NCBI GenBank assembly: GCA_025769875.1
Contig: JAGFNK010000261.1
Coordinates: 1-64,000, forward strand
Direction of reading: 5' to 3'
Length of the DNA: 64,000 nucleotides
Origin: Russula earlei
Taxonomy: Eukaryota > Basidiomycota > Agaricomycetes > Russulales > Russulaceae
This document shows, in pieces, positions 32,116 to 43,264 of the stretch; position 1 is the stretch's first letter; the number at the start of each line of letters is the position of its first letter. The notes below the pieces were generated by a model. That model was not told where the DNA came from, did not search any database, and saw only the letters and a list, made by a program, of their open reading frames with translations. Position numbers and translations under genes: made by a program.

Positions 32116-32391
32116 TCAGCCAGGAAGAAGCACATTCTCACAGTGCGCAGACCTACAGTGTAAGTCTAAGTCCGAGTAGGTGCAGATCTCACCCTGCTTG
32201 TTGGGAGTCCCATCTACATTAAGCAAGACGCAGGGTTTGGGTAAGGAGGTGGTGGGGAGCTGTAGCTCCTGGGCATATGATTCACTCAGGAAATTCTCTG
32301 TAGCCCCAGAGTCCAACAGAGTTGTGGTTTCAGCCCTCTTGTGATCAGTATGGAAGTAGCATTTCACTGTCATTGATTTTCTTCTAGACAA
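32116..32391 (-). pseudogene. G2 aspartic protease
   Basis: The frame contains TTTLLDSGATENFLSESYAQ, with the active-site triad DSG intact, as in retropepsins. It lies between the zinc-knuckle end of gag and the reverse transcriptase. Its end near 32116 runs into a frame change. Confidence 0.8.
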
Positions 32392-32432
32392 GTATATATT
32401 ATGATCATGATTCCTAATCCAGGCTGCACAGA

Positions 32433-34200
32433 TTAGGCTGAGGGAAAATTTGGTGACTCATTGAGCTGGGTGGCAAGCTCCCCCTGTTGTTCTGGGGAGA
32501 GTGCATTCAGGTACTCATGTATGTCCTGGATGGGGTCTGTGGGGGTCTCCACGATGGAGACCTTGGACTGGGTTTGATCAGCTTCATATGGGCCCCAATC
32601 TGTGGCTCGGGTGCGCATCCTCTTTTGCTGTGTGCAGTCCTGAGCAAAGTGTCCATCCTTGCCACACTCAAAGCATGGTCCTTGCAGTCACATCGGGTGG
32701 TTGCACAGGACTTGGGACTCCTGTGTTTGCATGACATGGTTGTATGAGAGGGTACTATGCTGGGTCCTTGGCACTTGAGCATGATCCAGGTCCATAGGGA
32801 CTGGTTGGTTTGCCATTGCTTGCAGGGCGGTGGATGAATTGTATTGCAAGGCAGCTGGTTGTTCCTGCTGCAAAAAGAAGGGTTGTTGGGGTGCTTTGGT
32901 CATGGGTTGCTGCCACTGCCTAAACGGGCAGCTGCCAGCATTGGCTGTGATCCTGGTGATGGCTTCTCTCATCTGACAGGCCTTGGTGCACTGGATGGCC
33001 TTCTCCTTGGTGTCCTGATAATTGGTGGAGACAGGGTGCATGAGTACCTCGGTAATAATAGACTTGGTCAATCCCTTGAGAAAGAGGCAGGTGACCGGCT
33101 CATCTTCCTGAGTGTAGCCAGCCTCGCACGCAAGTTGTTTGAAGTCCACTATGTACTGATTGATGTGGGGCCACTGCATCTTTAGATTCTCTATCTTGGT
33201 TTGAGCCCTCTGTGTGCATTGCAAGTCCATGAATTGTGCGCAAAATTCATTCTAGGAACTGCTCTGATACATCTGGGTGGTTGTTGGCAACTGGATCGAG
33301 GGTGTTGATCCAATCCCCAATGTTGCACAGCCATCCCAATACCACAGGTCCCTTGATGAGGGTGAGTGCAAATGAGGTTTTCCAGATGGGTGAGGCAAAG
33401 TTGGGGACATAGGCATTGAGGTGCAAGTAGGTCTTCAATTCTTGCAGGAAATCTTCAGCAAGGGCTCGGTCACCTGAGAATTCACAAGGTAGACTTCCGT
33501 AGGCTTTGGTGTCTCTGCCACTGCCTGGTGGAATTGGTGTGTTGCCTGCTGCCAGTGGTCTGGGTGCTGGTGGACCTGGCACAGGTGGCCCTGGGGGTGG
33601 GGGTCCACCAGTTGAGCCTCCTCCTGGGGGTCCACTTGGGCCAGCTGGCCCTCAGCATAGGGTGTGGTGTAGGGCCATGTTGATTCGCATGGTTGGGGCC
33701 CAATCCAGTTGGGCTTGTGAGGAGGAGGAGTTGCCCTGCAGGTCTGGGATTGCGTCAGGGTTGAGGACTGTTGACGTGTATGCTACTGTGGTGGTGGCCA
33801 TGTCATATGGAGGTGGTGGTGGTCTGGTCATTGGTGATATGTCTACTGAGGCATGTCAGATTTGCTGGGTAGTTTGAGTGTCTTCCTGAATGTCATCTGA
33901 TGATTCTGAGTCTTGCAAGCTGTGGCTCAAGGTGCCTGTGCAATTTGAGTCTCAATATTCAATTTCTTTGCATCTTTCACCAATAGCAAGTTGTCCATCT
34001 GCTAATTGGAATAGTTCATACCACCAATTTCCAAGGCGATACACTGGTTCTTCGGTGCTGTCGATGGCATTGAAGATATGGTGAGGGTGCGTGAATCCTT
34101 CAGTGAAGGTGGCTCCTGATCAGATGATTCTGGGGTTTGGCAGGGTGTCCTCTTCAGCAGGTGCACTGACAATGATGAGGTTGTTCTCATCAGTAATGGT
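32433..34200 (-). pseudogene. G2 gag with CCHC zinc knuckle
   Basis: An N-terminal acidic and Pro-rich region (about 33590-34200; contains NAIDSTEEPVYRLGNWWYEL and QLAIGERC) precedes a collagen-like Gly/Pro stretch. The capsid core follows with PCEFSGDRALAEDFLQEL and WINTLDPVANN, then MQWPHINQYIVDFKQLACEA. The zinc knuckle is CFECGKDGHFAQDC, fully intact. The frame ends NESPNFPSA. Several TGA stops interrupt it, and there is a frame change near 33240. Capsid function is lost. Confidence 0.75.
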
Positions 34201-34593
34201 GGATAAAAGAAGTCAAATCTGATGTCACTGCTGCATATGGTACTTCAGAGTTCAAGCATGAGAACTTTAGGCCCATGATACCAACCGAGAATTCTTGAAC
34301 TTCGAACTTGAACTTGAATTTCGGGATTTTCCGGGAGTGACTGGTGTGACCAGTGTGATATAAGTGACATCGCATATATGATAAACTAATAGGTTTTTTT
34401 TCAATATGAGTTTTTATTCGCTTGTGATTTGCATATTTGCATATTGTGTATTGATGCAGCCGTGACTGGGAACTGACTCAGTCCACTTGTGTCCGCTGAA
34501 TGTTGCCAAGGCATACTGTAGGGCCCAGGATCCATGCACGTGGAGCAAGAGATTTTTGAAGAGGAAATGGAAAATCTTTTTTTGAAAAAAATA

Positions 34594-35946
34594 CTATTGA
34601 ATAACATGTTCTGCGTGGTCCCTCTGAATTCTCTGATACTGCTCCCACATGTCATCAGCAATTTTATCTTGCCTGATATTTTCTCGCTCCCTCTCACACT
34701 GCATCACAGGGCCTGTTCCAAGTTCACCAGCCAGCGCTTCCTCTTCTTGTGCATCCATCTGGAGGTCAGCCACTTGGTTGTCAAAGGTGCCAATCTCCCT
34801 AGAGTCATATGTGCGAATAAGATTGTGAAGTGCTGCGAGCGCACATGGGATGCATGCTTAAACTCCCATGTCATACTCGCGGGGTTGTGAGAGAATCTTG
34901 AAACACTGCTTGAGAATTCCAAAAATGCGTTCAATGACATTGCGAGCTTGGGCATGATGCAAATTGAACAGCTCCTTGGGTGTGCATGGCCTAGGACAAA
35001 CATCAGTAAGACAACTTGAAAGTAAGACAACAAAGACTCACCTTGTGCAAGCATGGCCCCATTCAGCTAGATGGTACTGCACACCTCAATAAGGGGTGAG
35101 AAGTACATCTGACGAGGCAAAACCTGCATCACCAAGATAATACTTCCCCCTTGGGACACGAAGATCAGAATGATGTGCTGCGTGAAAAAGTGTTGCGTCA
35201 GCAGTGGAACCCTCCCAACCAGTCAGCAGGTAGGTGAAGCGGAGCTCGAATGAGCATCCCACGAGGCAGTTCTGTGTGAGACCTCCTTTGCGGTTCCTTG
35301 CCACATCACGCTCTGCAGCAGTGGCAAAACAGTCGATATGTGTACCGTTGATAGCACCCAGCGCATCCTTGAGAAATGGAAAGAATTTGGGGTTGCTTTG
35401 GATGAAGGGGTGAGGGGGTGAATCAGCATCGGGAAGGCTCACAAATGTGGTGTAGAAGGGAGGGCTTGAGAGAACGCCTAGAATTTTTTTTAAATACCTA
35501 GCTATCCATCAGATGACATCTGAAAGAAACCTGAGAGATACTTACTTTGAAATGGTGCGGGGTGACTGCTGAAAACACTCTCCGACATGTGTCGATGGCA
35601 GCCCTGTGACAGCTGTATAAAGGAAGATAGCAATTTGTTCTTCGACTTGGACGTGTCGTGATGATGAGATACCAAGTCGTTGGAGGATCCGCTGGAGGAT
35701 GATAAATACTTTTTTATGCACCCCAAGCTCAGTCCGAATGCGCTCTGGTTGGCCAGTGAGTAGGTCCTCAACCCACTTAGCCCCAGTGTATGAAGATGTG
35801 TGATATGGGATGATAGGGAGGACGATAGAGGGGGTTTCACAGGAGCTCAAGTTAATGCCCCTTGGCAGCAAAGTAGGGGAGAACAAGTTGGACATATTAA
35901 CATGACATAGAGCCGTTGGTGCATTGGCGTTTGCCATTGTACCCAT
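34594..35946 (-). pseudogene. Harbinger DDE transposase, multi-exon
   Basis: The N-terminal part (35946-35542) reads TELGVHKKVFIILQRIL and LPSTHVGECFQQSPRTIS, the helix-turn-helix-like region before the catalytic core. After a short intron the core (35442-35050) has DALGAINGTHIDC, RNRKGGLTQNCLVGC, TGWEGSTADATLF and YYLGDAGF. A further exon (about 34990 down to 34594) has NLHHAQARNVIERIFGIL with the catalytic Glu. The first catalytic Asp, normally in AIDGTH, is Asn (codon AAC), a G-to-A change. A TGA stop lies in the last exon. The element is therefore probably unable to move itself. Confidence 0.85.
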
Positions 35947-36120
35947 TGCTGATGAGGGTTATCAGGCATCTTGAGCAAGGAGAGGGGGACAACAATGGGG
36001 ACAAAGCATGACCAGTGACATTTTGAACAGGAAATTGTTTTGGCACGTCACATGTAATTTCACAGTATGTGAAATATTTATTCGGATACACATACATGAC
36101 ACAACAACACAAATCATTGC

Positions 36121-37316
36121 TTACACTCGCTTCACTTTCTCCACCAGATTACATATGTATCCATGTGCAAACTCACATGATGACTCCATGGATATGAGCG
36201 TGAGGTAGCCATCCACCTCTCTGATGCTGCAATTGGCAAACAGGGATAATGCTGGGACAATATCATCAGTTGGCAACCAACAACCATTTGTGATATGCTT
36301 GATATCACTGGCAAGGTGTTGGACTGCCAGTGTCCAGTGTGCATACTCAGGAAGTGCCAAAAATCCAGGTACAGTATCACCTGCGCGTGCAGGTGCAGGT
36401 GTGGGTGCAGGTGCGGGTGCAAATTCAGGCATGGGCGGGGAGAAACCAAGAGAATGGATAGTTGAGTCAAAGACATCAACAACTCTGTTCATGACCGCTG
36501 TAACACCCATGACAGCAGACGCCACAGTGTCACCCCTCTGTTTTTTAGCTGAAGATGTTTCAGACATCAGGATATCGTCAATGCGAGGTGATTTACGCTT
36601 GTTGGTTACGAAGTTGAATGAGGTATTTGATGGTGAAGTCGATGCCCTCCTGCTGCCGCCGACTTGAGACAAATTGGGGGTCAGGTGAGCAGGAGTAGGT
36701 GGCTGGGATGGAGCATGCTCAGCATGAGGTGTTGGCTGCGAAGCCCGGTATGCATGTTTGCCTTTAGTTTTTGTTCCTACAAGAGATTCCATGGCCTCGC
36801 AATGTGGCCAGCCCTTGTGGTGGAACTTCTTGACTGCTGGTTTGTCCTACTAAAGTAAGATATTGTCAACAAATCAGGAGTTACAGATGCACTGCGACCA
36901 GCTCATCATACACTGCCTGATTTTGATTTTCTGCTGATATGTCCATTCCTGTCACATCATCCCAAGCCATGCCAGACTTATTTTTGATCGCTGAAATGGT
37001 GTCCCAGTTGGTCTTCATCTAGTTGAACGGTGTCAGTGTTGAGGTGTAGTGAAAAGAGGAAACATGTACCCTTTGCCACTTCGTCTTGCACGAGCTCAGA
37101 GTTTTAAAGCCACCCTTCTTACAAAGGGACCTAATTTGACCTGGCTGCCTCATTGAAGACTTGATCCTTGAACATAGCGTTGGACATCATTTGGTCCTTG
37201 TGCTCTAAGAGGAAGTTTAAGAACTTGGCTTCCTCCTCAGTCATCCATCTTGCCTTGATATCTGCTTGGGTTTCTTCTGCAGAGGAATCAGAGCTTCTTG
37301 ACGAGCGGGTCTGCAT
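36121..37316 (-). CDS. Harbinger Myb/SANT-like DNA-binding protein
   Basis: The N-terminus (37316 downwards) reads ARWMTEEEAKFLNFLLEHK, then a frame change or intron. It is followed by KKGGFKTLSSCKTKWQRV and NKSGMAWDDVTGMDI, which together make a Myb/SANT-like domain of the kind that accompanies Harbinger transposases and helps bind element ends. The C-terminal part (36792-36121) is Ser/Pro-rich with a basic NKRKSPR cluster (possible nuclear signal), an Ala/Pro repeat, and a conserved-looking end (WTLAVQHLASDIKHI). At least two introns are needed; I could not fix all splice sites. It may still be readable, unlike the transposase. Confidence 0.7.
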
Positions 37317-37649
37317 GGGAGGTGATGATCAGGATCAGGAAAATAAAGTGTGGGGTGACGCCGAAGTGAAGGTGAAAAAGAAGGTACTGACAAAGGGCTT
37401 ACACATGTGCAATCACACACAAATATGCGAATACACGAATATGCAAATCACAAGCAAATAAAAACTCATATTAAAAAAAAACCTATTAGTTTATCATATA
37501 TGCGATGTCACTTATATCACACTGGTCACACCAGTCATGCCCAGAAAATCCCGAAATTCAAGTTCAAGTTCAAAGTTCAAGAATTCTTGGTTGGTATCAT
37601 GGGCCTTATTGTCGTTTTCATGTGACCTTGCACTTGCCATTTTTGGATG

Positions 37650-38275
37650 CCATTTTGAGTGCAAAATTAAAACTGCTATATCTCAACAGTTTCTCAACAG
37701 ATTGCCTTGAAACTTTGACAGTAGAACCTTATATACTGTATCTAGGTTCAGCTAAAATATGGGAGCCTAATATTTAGTTCTTGAAATGTCAAGTTTCGGG
37801 TGCTGACATGAGTGCAAAACTTTGAACTACCATATCTCAACTGTTTCTGAATTGATTGACTTGGAACTTCAACAGTGGGATCTAATGTACTGTATCTAGG
37901 TGCAGCCCAAGGGTTGGGGTCTAATTCTCTGTTCTTGAAGTTTTGATTTTTGGGTGCAATCCTGAGTGTGAAATTTCAAACTGCCATATCTCAACCATTT
38001 CTCAATGGATTGCCTTGAACCTTGGACAGTGGGATCTCATGTAATGTGTCTAGGTGCAGCCAAAGAGTTGGTGTCTAATTATCAGTTCTTGAAGTTTTGA
38101 TTTTTGGGTGCCCATCTGCATGCGATTTTTCGAACTCTCATATCTCAACCATTTCTCAATGGATTGCCTTGAAACTTGGACAGTAGAACCTCATGTACTG
38201 TATCCAGAGGCAGCCAAATAATTGGTTTCACTTGTTGCATTTTCACTGTTTTGGGGTGCTGACCCCAAGCATGAT
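37650..38275 (+). repeat. Four-unit 154-bp tandem repeat, left arm
   Basis: The anchor TCTCAAC occurs at 37681, 37835, 37989 and 38143, exactly 154 bp apart. Each unit has CATATCTCAAC, a TTGATTGACTTGGAA-like stretch, GTACTGTATCTAGG and a poly-T stretch ending TTTGGGTGC. The units differ at many bases. The mirror copy is at about 55855-56470. Confidence 0.93.
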
Positions 38276-38719
38276 AAAATTACATTATCCTTACAGCTGA
38301 GCACATGATATGATACAACTATTTATGATGTAGCACGCGAGAAGGGCACGTTCATGGGACTGGACAAGGACTGATGGAAGAGCAATAAGACAAAATCAAA
38401 ATGATGACACAAGGCGTGCATCGAGGGAGCGATTGCGATTGCGTGTGAATGGGTGAGGCGAGGCGATGGTGGGCTGCAAGCCCTCAAGTACGGCGGTGGT
38501 GAATGATGACAAATGATGGGGGGGTGGCTTGGTAGGTCGGAGCAACACAGTGAGTGACAGTGTGCTGCTGTCAGGCACCTTTCGGCGTTTCTCATGTGTG
38601 ACGCAGCATTCGTGCACTACAATTGTCGCATTTCACACTGCTCACCCCTCTCACACTTCAAAAAATGCAGCTTTTTATTATGTGAGCCATCAGGAAATGT
38701 CTTCCATATGTGGTGCGTC

Positions 38720-38890
38720 ATACTTACCTGAAACCAGGAAATTGCTGTTGACCCTTGGACATGAAAGCTTGCTCTGTTCACCTGGCTCATCCACAACATA
38801 ACCCTCAAAAGAGAGCTGAAGGTTCCCTTCACCGACCGCGGGAAGCTTTCCCTGGTCCTGTCCAACAATGGAAGAGGCGAACGTGAGCAG
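38720..38890 (-). pseudogene. Exon-like fragment of unknown gene, left arm
   Basis: On the minus strand, after an acceptor-like TTGGACAG, an open stretch reads DQGKLPAVGEGNLQLSFEGY and VVDEPGEQSKLSCPRVNSN, and ends at a consensus donor CAG/GTAAGT. The right arm has the same piece at about 55262-55399 (+). It looks like a captured exon with its splice sites. I do not recognise the gene. Confidence 0.5.
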
Positions 38891-39164
38891 TGCCATTCAA
38901 GTTTTGAACTGTCGGCAGCCGGCCGCGTGTGAGCCAGCAGAGCGGTGACTGGAGGAAGGATGAGTTTTGTACATATGGCAGGGAGAGATAACATTGCATA
39001 CCTTTGTCGTTTTGTCAACTTCTCATTTTGCTCTCCCACACAGTGTACCACAGTATCATATGTGTGTGGTCTCAAGCGAGACCTGGAACTTGCACATCAC
39101 AGGTTCCCTCCTCTGCAGCGAGTTCAGATGCGCGCTGACAGGCATGTGCAAGCAGGCATCTCAC

Positions 39165-39665
39165 ATAAAGGATAAAGAGTGGATCTTCCACTGACAAGAT
39201 ATCCGGCGTGCAGAGATTGAGGACCCACGCTGTCTCCTTGTGCCACCACTTGTCACAGCCCTGTGTCCATGGAACTTTATTCCCCGTGCACCTAAGAACA
39301 AGGATGTGCTCAATGTGCAGGCAGACCTTGAGTGCTGAATCAACTATTGCTTTGGTTGCAATAGTCTTCCCACCACGATGCCCTTTGTCAGCAATAAGGA
39401 CGACACGGCTCTGGCAGTCATTGATATGGTCACGATGCACCTCTGCAGAGAAGCCAGTGAACACAACAGAGTGGATGGCACCAATGAGTGCTACACACGA
39501 GGAGGGCAGCGACTGCTTGCCATGCCATAGGAAGGTAGATAGAGATGGCATTGCCTTAATTGATGCCAAGAGATTTTCAGTACATTGGCAACACTAGAAG
39601 TTTCATGTGGCAGTTCAGCATAGGGATCTGTTGGGCTCATCGGCTTCGTAAATGATAGCAGTCTG
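39165..39665 (-). pseudogene. Acetyl-CoA synthetase fragment, left arm
   Basis: On the minus strand the frame reads QTAIIYEADEPN, then SSVANVLK in another frame, then [15 protein letters not shown], then [20 protein letters not shown], then [18 protein letters not shown] and EDPLFILY. These match, in order, the N-terminal half of fungal acetyl-CoA synthetases ([47 protein letters not shown]). The match stops exactly after FILY at a GTGAG splice donor, just before the ATP-binding TSGSTG loop, so a genomic fragment with part of an intron was captured. It lacks the catalytic half and has frameshifts. Confidence 0.85.
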
Positions 39666-40409
39666 GGAGAGATGAGCGATCAGACATGGAGATACCCGGA
39701 AATGGCTCTTGATCAACCATAATATATGACGGTATGGACCTTGTTGGGATGTTTGAATGCCTAACAGTCTACACTGTTGTATGACACATTCAGACCTACA
39801 GGGATGAGGCGACATGAGGGGTGGCGTGGGGCATATTACTTATGTCAGCAGCATCTCTGGCACTGGCAGTGTGGAGGCTGTTTCTGCTCCTCCTGAGGTG
39901 GTGAGTGACTAAGCTCAGGTCTGGGGCCTTCTTGGACAATGTGTGTTGCATGAGACTAAAACGATGGTTGGGGTTGAGACCAAGATGGTGGCATGGACAA
40001 GCTCAGGTGATGGCTGCAAGTGAGACTGAAGCAGTGGAAGAAGCCAGATGAAGCTGACATTGTAGGGGCTGGCTGGACCAAAGTAACAGCGGCTAGATGG
40101 GACGACAAGGAGGCTGAGACTGTGGCAACTGGGACTGAGACAGCAAGGCAGCACGTGTGGCCAACAGAATGGCCAACAGAACTGAAATGACTAGATGGCG
40201 GACGAAGCAGGTGCAGATGGACGAGAGGTGGCAGTGGGCAGGACAGGGGCCATGATGGTGACAACTTGGCAAGGCTAAGAATGGAGCAGCTGATGAAGCT
40301 ATGATGGGGGTTGATGGTGGATGAGGGCAGAGGGGACTGGGGGTGGTGGTAATTGGGGAGTCTGACTCCGACTCTGAGACGGTTGAGATGTCTTCATTCC
40401 CAAAGAGGA

Positions 40410-41640
40410 AATTTTTTCAACACACCCATCACTGCCATGGCTAAAGGCAAAGCAGTCCCAGAAGAAGTGCAATGGATCATCATTCATCTCAACACAACCA
40501 TGTCTGTGGAGGAAATCTCCATGTATACAGATGTAAGTGAGTGAAAAGTGAAAGAGATCATCGCCAACTTCAAGCAAAATGGTGGTGTCAAACTTTCCTG
40601 CCACTCGAAACCTCAACTCCATTGGACACTTTGTGACTATGATGTTGAGGTATGTGGCCCAAAATCTGTACTAGCAGGCATTTTTATTGAAATTGGACCC
40701 ATACAGCACCTGCTCACAACTCTGAATAGTGCGCCAGATCTCTTTCTTGACAAGTTGCATATGGAACTGTTAGAGATATGTGGGGTGTCAGTATCAGTGT
40801 CAACGATATGGAGGACACTTATCAAGGCTGGCTTTGGTATGAAGAAGGTATGCACTTTCCTGTTATGTACATTTCAAACTTCTGATACACCACGAATGGA
40901 CAGCTCTCATGCACTGCACTTGAGCATAGTGAAGAAAAGCAAGCTGCATTTGCTGCACGTATCGGAACCTATTATCCAAATCAGCTTGTCTTTGTGGATG
41001 AGAGTTCTGTTGATTGCCAAACAACATACCGTGGATGAGCTTGGGACTATTCATGGCAGGAAAGCCACGCACAAGGCATTTTTCTGTTGAGGACAATGGT
41101 ATGTGACATGCAATCCATAAATGCCAAGTAACTCATGATTTTCATGTGCCAGATATTCTGTCCTTCCTGCGTTATCTCTCAATGATGGTATCATACACTG
41201 TGATGTCGTCAAAGGCTCTTTCAATACTGAGCTTTTCTATACATTCATCAATCGCCTCTTGGATCATATGCAGCCATTTCTGGCCCCCAATTCAGTCATT
41301 GTTATGGACAATTGTTGAATTCACAAGCACCCTGCCATTATAGAGCTTATTGAATCTTGGTAAATTCTATTCATATTTATTGACAGTGTTGACACTCCTG
41401 TTCATATTTAGGGGTATGCATGTTGAATTTCTGCTGCCCTACTCCCCTGATTATAACCCAATTGAGCTGGCATTTTCTGCAATGAAGTACCACCTTTGCC
41501 GTAATGGAGAATACGTTTGCTTCGCAATGGTGGAGCAGTCATACACCAAAATCGCTTGCACCCTTCTCAAAACGCTATATCAGATCACACCACAAGATGT
41601 GTTTGGATGGTACAGGCATTGTGGATATGTATAGTCATGC
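40410..41640 (+). pseudogene. Tc1/mariner-type transposase, decayed
   Basis: It starts MAKGKAVPEEVQWIII at 40437 with a helix-turn-helix region. An intron of about 58 bp (donor GTATGTGG near 40650, acceptor CATACAG) precedes LLTTLNSAPDLFLDKLHMEL and CGVSVSVSTIWRTLIKAGF. A second intron lies near 40848. The catalytic region reads LVFVDESSVDC (first Asp), SVIVMDNC with IHKHP (second Asp) and LLPYSPDYNPIELAFSAMKY (Glu), followed by GWYRHCGYV. TGA stops at 40542, 41036, 41088 and 41316 each stand where the family has Arg. This insertion is absent from the right arm. Exact element ends and the TA duplication were not resolved. Confidence 0.88.
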
Positions 41641-42370
41641 TAAAACTCGCTATAAATGTGAACAAATGGTGTTGAAATATGTAATGTTGTAGTGTGTGTC
41701 CACAGACTTGTGAGTGGGATCATGTGGGCTGACCAGACCAAGGAGAAAACAGGGGTACAAACAGAATAGAGGGAATGAGTTGAACGACTGGGAGCTTCAA
41801 AGTTGAACATGGGACATGGTACAAATGTCAGGCAAAGTCTTGAAGCAGACCAGAGAAGATTAGTGCAAAGGGAGGAATTGTTATTCAAGTAAGCAGCTAA
41901 TGAGATTATATACAGCAGGGAGTACTAAGGTGGGCATGATATGAAAGGAAGCATGAAAGGGGATCGAGAACTGAAATGCGACATTGAGGTAAAGAAAACA
42001 TGAAACGCACATATCATACCCATGATACATAACATCTTACTATTGATCACATAATCCAGAGCGACGGGGTGAGAATGGGAACGCGAGGCGTTAAGGGCAG
42101 CAAGTTGCGCACGAGGGGGGAGATGGAGGTGTTTAGGCTGAGAGCCCTCACGTATGGCGGTGGTGATCTTCACGATCTTGTGTGAGGACGTCTTGTAAGG
42201 TAGTCTAGACCAGTTGGGCATGTTGGCAAGGTTGAAGAAAGGACGGGAAGGGGAAAGGAGGGGCTTGGGTCAGAACAAGGAAGATACAAGAGGGTGCACA
42301 TGACCTGCAGTGAGTCTGAGGGATGTTGGCCTGATATATATGGGTTGCTGCCAATCAATTGTGGGTGGCA
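41641..42370. other. LTR-like insertion in left arm, unassigned
   Basis: This stretch is absent from the right arm, like the mariner gene beside it. It has a TTATATACAGCAGG box near 41915 (reading leftwards) and the motif GGCTGAGAGCCCTCACG at 42137, which recurs in other elements of the window. A solo LTR on the minus strand is likely, but the ends could not be fixed. Confidence 0.35.
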
Positions 42371-43013
42371 TGAAAGAATGCATGGCAGAGGCTGCAGGTG
42401 TCTCGAACTGAGAACGGCAATATGTGGTGGGAAGTTTCAGATGGAAAGAGTTGAGGACAAAATTTGGCATCACAAACCCAGGCTGAATGTTTGTGAGACA
42501 ACAGGAAGAGAGGTAGATGGGAAGGGTCTACACTGTGAGTATCCCTGCTGTAAACAGACCTTTATCATGTCATAAAACTTTCCTGCTAGCCCAGGAGAGT
42601 TGATCCAGAAGAAGTGAAGGGTGTAACGACCTTGTGGTGTCGGTTCAGCTGCGTTGAGTATGGGCATTCACCCAAAGGGAAGGTAGACCATAAGAGAAGA
42701 AGGAGGGTAGGAAAGGAAGGAGTAGGGCAAGGACTGAAGGTGAGTGAGAGGAGGGAGAAAGGGAGGAGTGTTTGTATCCGACGCGCGCAACTGAATGCTC
42801 CATGTTTGAATAGAATTTACATAAAATATTCCTTGCCTTTTTCTCTTTGCTTCATGTCACCTGTCACCTTTTATTCATGGGCAAAGGAGTGGTCAAACCA
42901 CACCAGAAGGCAGCCAACACAAAAAAACAGGCAGAGAAGAATCCGACTCCACCTTTGACCACATCCATAGAACCATCTGCTCACCCTGCTTCTCAGGATT
43001 CTGCGGCTCATGC

Positions 43014-43262
43014 TGTTGAAGCTAAAAGGATTGTTACTCAGTCTTGTGTATGAAAGACTGTATTAGTTAGTAAGCTAACCTAAAAGGATTGTTACTATGT
43101 ACTGGTATTAGATCTTAGGGAGAGCGGTAAAAGGGGTGTTGTACTGACCTCAGTCTTGTGTATGAAAGACTGAGGGAAAAATGAATGACAAGTATTTGAA
43201 TATTTACACATATGGTTTGGCTTTGTCCGTACACATGCCACCAGTTGGCTGCATGTCCAACA
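43014..43262 (-). repeat. Copia 3' LTR
   Basis: In the sense direction it starts TGTTGGACATGC and ends GCTTCAACA. It holds a hairpin at 43148-43175 (CCTCAGTCTT/AAGACTGAGG with an 8-nt loop) and a partial second copy of it near 43036-43063. Confidence 0.95.
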
Positions 43263-43264
43263 TG

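Larger units (their letters stand above)
29151..34269 (-). mobile_element. Ty3/gypsy chromovirus G2, 5' and central part
   Basis: On the minus strand gag, CCHC zinc knuckle, protease, reverse transcriptase, RNase H and integrase follow in order. The element ends at 29151 at the hAT junction and resumes at 18895 on the other strand. On its 5' side it abuts the Harbinger element at 34270. A solo LTR interrupts the integrase. It has no flanking LTR of its own in the window. Confidence 0.85.
34270..37605 (-). mobile_element. PIF/Harbinger element, two genes, 3.3 kb
   Basis: The tips are GGCCCATGATACCAACC and its inverted copy, continuing for about 110 bp. The target duplication is TTA at 34267-34269 and 37606-37608. 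It encodes a Harbinger-type transposase and a Myb/SANT-like DNA-binding protein, both on the minus strand, the standard two-gene content. It sits at the junction between G2 and the large inverted repeat, so it inserted after they came together or at the very end of one of them. Confidence 0.93.
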
